From positions 1-16,755 of the forward strand of contig DBHR01000037.1 in the NCBI GenBank assembly GCA_002296225.1: a stretch of 16,755 nt of DNA, read 5' to 3'. The notes under the pieces were generated by a model. That model was not told the DNA's origin. It did not search any database and was given only the letters and a program-made list of their open reading frames with translations. The position numbers and the translations under genes were made by a program. Below, one piece after another: positions 14,961 to 16,755 of this stretch (positions are counted from its first letter, which is position 1; each line of letters starts with the position of its first letter). This stretch comes from Acidobacteria bacterium UBA823 (lineage in GTDB: Bacteria > Acidobacteriota > Vicinamibacteria > Vicinamibacterales > UBA823).

Positions 14961-16388
14961 TCAGTTCACTGAGTTCGTCGGAATAATACCATCTGCTTTA
15001 AGTTTGTTCCCAATTACTTCTGCAACGAGTCGATATCCTTCAGCGGTGTAGTGGCCTCTCAGTCTAAACGGGAAAAGATGTAGAGGGTCTGGGTGAGAGT
15101 CAAATACTTCTTTGTGAATGTCAATAATGGGAATGTCGAGTTCGGTTGCAGTTCGCATCACAAATTCGCGATTAATGTCTTCAATGCCTGTTGAATACCG
15201 ACCATACTCAGGCAAGTAGACAAAATACATTTTCCCTCCCCATTTCGAAATAATCTGCTTGGATTTTTGCAAGATGCGTTTGAAAATATATTTTGGTACG
15301 GGTGTGTTTGCAGGTGCAAGCGTAAGTGTAGGTGTCAGGTGAATCCTTGACCTAAATTTAGTTAGTTGTAATAGATTTATTATTCTTGTTCTCTCCCCTT
15401 CCCTTTCCTTTTCCATTTCACCCTGAACATAATTGATCAATAAGCTGTCAATTTCTCCCTGCCTTAATATCAGGTTTTGTGAAAAATCATCTTCATTTAA
15501 ATACTTTCTAAAAAATAACGTATAGCTAGGTGATGTCATCTCGGTTCTTAAATCGTCAAAATCATTTGTAAAGTACAGCCATAAGACGACTTTTGCCTTC
15601 AGTGGTTCCGCATACTCCTTAACTACAGCAAGTTCTCTAAACGGCCCATTGCCACCCCTTCCAAGATTTATCGCATTGAAACCTTCATTCCGCAACACTG
15701 CACTTATAGTTTCATTTGAACGAACAGAATATCCTTCAGTAAAAGAATCGCCTGTTAATACAACATCCACTTTGTTCTCATATAACCCTTCTGGGTTGAT
15801 AAAACCGTGTTCATCTGTTTCAACAATAGGATAATGACCTGATTCATTTTGAACAAAAATTGTCGTAATATTTGAAATGCCTCCAAAGCTCTGAATCCAT
15901 CCATCGGTTGCATTTAATCCGTTTGATCTTTTGTGTAAGATTGCACCGGGATTAGGATACGCCTTAATACCTGAGTCATTTAAATCCTTAATTACTTGCA
16001 CTTTCGTTCTCGTATCATACGGAACCCCCATTTGCCTTGCTGCTATGGCTCTTTGAGAATCTTGTATTCGAAACACCTCATATGTTTCAAATCCATAAAC
16101 TGCAATACCTGCCGTCACGAGCGACAGTGATAAGCCCACTCTTATCTTGTTGTTTATCGTTAATACAAGACCGAATAATGTTGCAAAGATTCCACCAACA
16201 AGAATCATTTTGAAATAATATTTGTAAACTGATGCCATCACAGAATCTGGGTATGGACCGCCAGCGGGGTAAGCCAACCTGTAGACATAAAGAATAACGA
16301 CGAAAACAGAGAACACCAGACCTACCACGAACGCTGTGTTCGCAAACATGATGGCAAACTTCGGCAGTCCACTAGAATTGTTTTTCAT
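14961..16388 (-). CDS. Membrane-anchored SGNH/GDSL-hydrolase-like protein, AT-rich
   Basis: 475 aa. Three hydrophobic helices (about 12-37, 57-79 and 83-101) anchor an SGNH-like domain. Block I is VVLTGDSFTEGY (209-220) with nucleophile Ser215; GRGGNGP (243-249) offers Gly and Asn247; LYFTNDFDDL (271-280) is the internal block; GHYTAEGYRLVAEVI (445-459) gives His446. The Asp normally three residues before that His is Leu443; a DPLH lies slightly earlier (434-437). Such proteins often hydrolyse or transfer acyl groups on surface glycans, which is an inference here. Base use differs sharply from the neighbours: the lines at 15241, 15361 and 15481 are 32%, 33% and 27% GC by hand count, against 67% for the line at 14281. 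Recent transfer is likely. The ATG is clear, but no Shine-Dalgarno is seen. Confidence 0.85.
   Translation of the reverse strand: MKNNSSGLPKFAIMFANTAFVVGLVFSVFVVILYVYRLAYPAGGPYPDSVMASVYKYYFKMILVGGIFATLFGLVLTINNKIRVGLSLSLVTAGIAVYGFETYEVFRIQDSQRAIAARQMGVPYDTRTKVQVIKDLNDSGIKAYPNPGAILHKRSNGLNATDGWIQSFGGISNITTIFVQNESGHYPIVETDEHGFINPEGLYENKVDVVLTGDSFTEGYSVRSNETISAVLRNEGFNAINLGRGGNGPFRELAVVKEYAEPLKAKVVLWLYFTNDFDDLRTEMTSPSYTLFFRKYLNEDDFSQNLILRQGEIDSLLINYVQGEMEKEREGERTRIINLLQLTKFRSRIHLTPTLTLAPANTPVPKYIFKRILQKSKQIISKWGGKMYFVYLPEYGRYSTGIEDINREFVMRTATELDIPIIDIHKEVFDSHPDPLHLFPFRLRGHYTAEGYRLVAEVIGNKLKADGIIPTNSVN
14970..14980 (+). repeat. 11-bp direct repeat, left copy (TGAGTTCGTCG)
   Basis: The same 11 bases occur at 16393-16403 in the same orientation. 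This copy lies in the last codons of the AT-rich SGNH gene, the other just before its start, so the pair brackets that gene almost exactly. It could be a trace of insertion or recombination. Confidence 0.6.
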
Positions 16389-16392
16389 AACT

Positions 16393-16403
16393 TGAGTTCG
16401 TCG
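16393..16403 (+). repeat. 11-bp direct repeat, right copy (TGAGTTCGTCG)
   Basis: Partner of the copy at 14970-14980, lying five bases upstream of the SGNH gene's ATG, in its leader. The match is exact over 11 bases and ends at the next base on both sides. Confidence 0.6.
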
Positions 16404-16441
16404 TCGATCCTGTCAATCAAACATCTGCGACAATGCATGCG

Positions 16442-16488
16442 GCAGTGCTCTTCCTACCGCTGGCTGGTAGGGACTGCTACGCGGGGGC
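16442..16488. repeat. Degenerate intergenic repeat, copy R3, with nested hairpin
   Basis: CTACCGCTGGC (16454-16464) repeats the R1/R4 core, followed by the shared pattern GGTAG...ACGCGGGGG. Here the core forms a clear stem: CCTACC (16453-16458) with GGTAGG (16466-16471) around GCTGGCT. A second outer stem, GCAGT (16442-16446) with ACTGC (16473-16477), encloses it. It lies about 100 bases left of R4 in the same orientation. Confidence 0.6.
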
Positions 16489-16535
16489 TTCCGGCTCCCT
16501 CAGAATCATAACTTTAGTGCAGGACGTGGGACGTC

Positions 16536-16631
16536 TCTGGTGACCGGCCACGGCATCCCTCCGACGCCGCCGCAGGTTGAGAGTTAGATTCTACCGCTGG
16601 CCGATAGCGGGTTCAACGCGGGGTTCGGCGA
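16536..16631. repeat. Degenerate intergenic repeat, copy R4
   Basis: The best partner of R1: 18 identical bases at 16585-16602, TTCAACGCG shared at 16612-16620, and a left part that matches by about three bases in four. It lies 33 bases past the stop codon of the minus-strand gene at 16665. As with R1, a run of T follows it on the plus strand. Confidence 0.7.
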
Positions 16632-16664
16632 CTTCTCAATATCGCTTTTTCTCCACCGAGCGCC

Positions 16665-16755
16665 TCACGGGCGATTCGAACGACGAGCGGGCGCCTCCCG
16701 GAGCGTCCGTTCATAGATGTCGTAATATGCAGCGGCGCAAATGGACGGCCTGAAA
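16665..16755 (-). CDS. Probable glycosyltransferase, C-terminal 29 codons (cut by window edge)
   Basis: An open minus-strand frame enters from the right edge and ends with TGA at 16667-16665. The visible peptide runs FRPSICAAAYYDIYERTL and then an Arg/Pro-rich tail. The pattern of a hydrophobic residue, AA, YYDIYER and L is typical of the last helix of GT4/GT1-type glycosyltransferases, which cross back to the N-terminal domain. The short length limits certainty, but it fits the surrounding locus and suggests the cluster continues to the right. Confidence 0.5.
   Translation of the reverse strand, partial: FRPSICAAAYYDIYERTLREAPARRSNRP

Larger units (their letters stand above)
16389..16664. 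other. Non-coding stretch with repeats R3 and R4
   Basis: 276 bases between the start of the SGNH gene and the stop of the next minus-strand gene. Besides R3 and R4 it holds a 5-bp hairpin (GACGT ggg ACGTC, 16523-16535) and a T tract after R4. TTGACA (16416-16411, minus) resembles a -35 for the SGNH gene, but no matching -10 lies at the right distance. No gene was seen. Confidence 0.55.

Noticed and set aside
882..16631. R1/R4 as integron attC sites or insertion-sequence ends
   Set aside because: No paired R'/R'' core sites, integrase or transposase is visible, and the elements do not bound a single cassette.
1..16755. CRISPR array, tRNA or rRNA genes
   Set aside because: No regularly spaced identical repeats, cloverleaf with a CCA-type end, or rRNA-like segment was seen on either strand.

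Overview
The window is a high-GC bacterial chromosome segment, roughly 60% GC by eye. Its content is a cell-surface glycan locus: sugar-nucleotide enzymes, cytoplasmic glycosyltransferases and several multi-pass GT-C-type membrane glycosyltransferases. Tight 4-8 bp gene overlaps, GTG starts and GC-rich third codon positions show it is bacterial. No rRNA, tRNA or lineage marker is present, so the phylum cannot be fixed. Acidobacteriota-like soil bacteria are a guess only.

Layout. (1) 1-749, minus: the first 249 codons of a glutamate formiminotransferase (histidine catabolism), cut by the window edge and unrelated to the glycan genes. (2) 750-1156: non-coding, with a degenerate repeat (R1) that recurs at the far end. 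(3) 5100 to 1157, minus: a GT-C-like membrane protein followed by two GT4 glycosyltransferases, closely spaced. (4) 5185-8846, plus: four overlapping genes, methyltransferase, polyprenol-phosphate-type GT2, extended SDR epimerase/dehydratase and DegT-type PLP aminotransferase. (5) 11972 to 8929, minus: two tandem GT-C-like paralogues of identical length (507 aa), overlapping by 4 bp. (6) 12182-13552, plus: another GT-C-like protein, homologous to the one at 3655-5100. (7) A strong 14-bp-stem hairpin lies between convergent genes, then R2. (8) 16388 to 13738, minus: an AT-rich gene for a membrane-anchored SGNH-hydrolase-like protein, then a zinc-ribbon plus SAM methyltransferase. (9) 16389-16664: two more copies of the repeat (R3, R4). 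(10) 16665-16755, minus: the last 29 codons of a probable glycosyltransferase.

How the genes may work together (inference). The plus-strand operon resembles an Arn-type logic. The SDR and the DegT aminotransferase would make a nucleotide-linked amino sugar, and the GT2 would load a sugar on a polyprenyl phosphate. The GT-C membrane proteins would transfer lipid-linked sugars outside the cytoplasm, and the GT4 enzymes would build glycan inside. The SGNH protein and the methyltransferases would decorate it. No flippase, polymerase or export gene is visible.

Main points for a second look: the SDR has Asn where the catalytic Tyr of YxxxK belongs; an AT-rich SGNH gene is bracketed by 11-bp direct repeats; a four-copy intergenic repeat always sits downstream of a minus-strand stop codon; and two separate pairs of GT-C paralogues share one locus.
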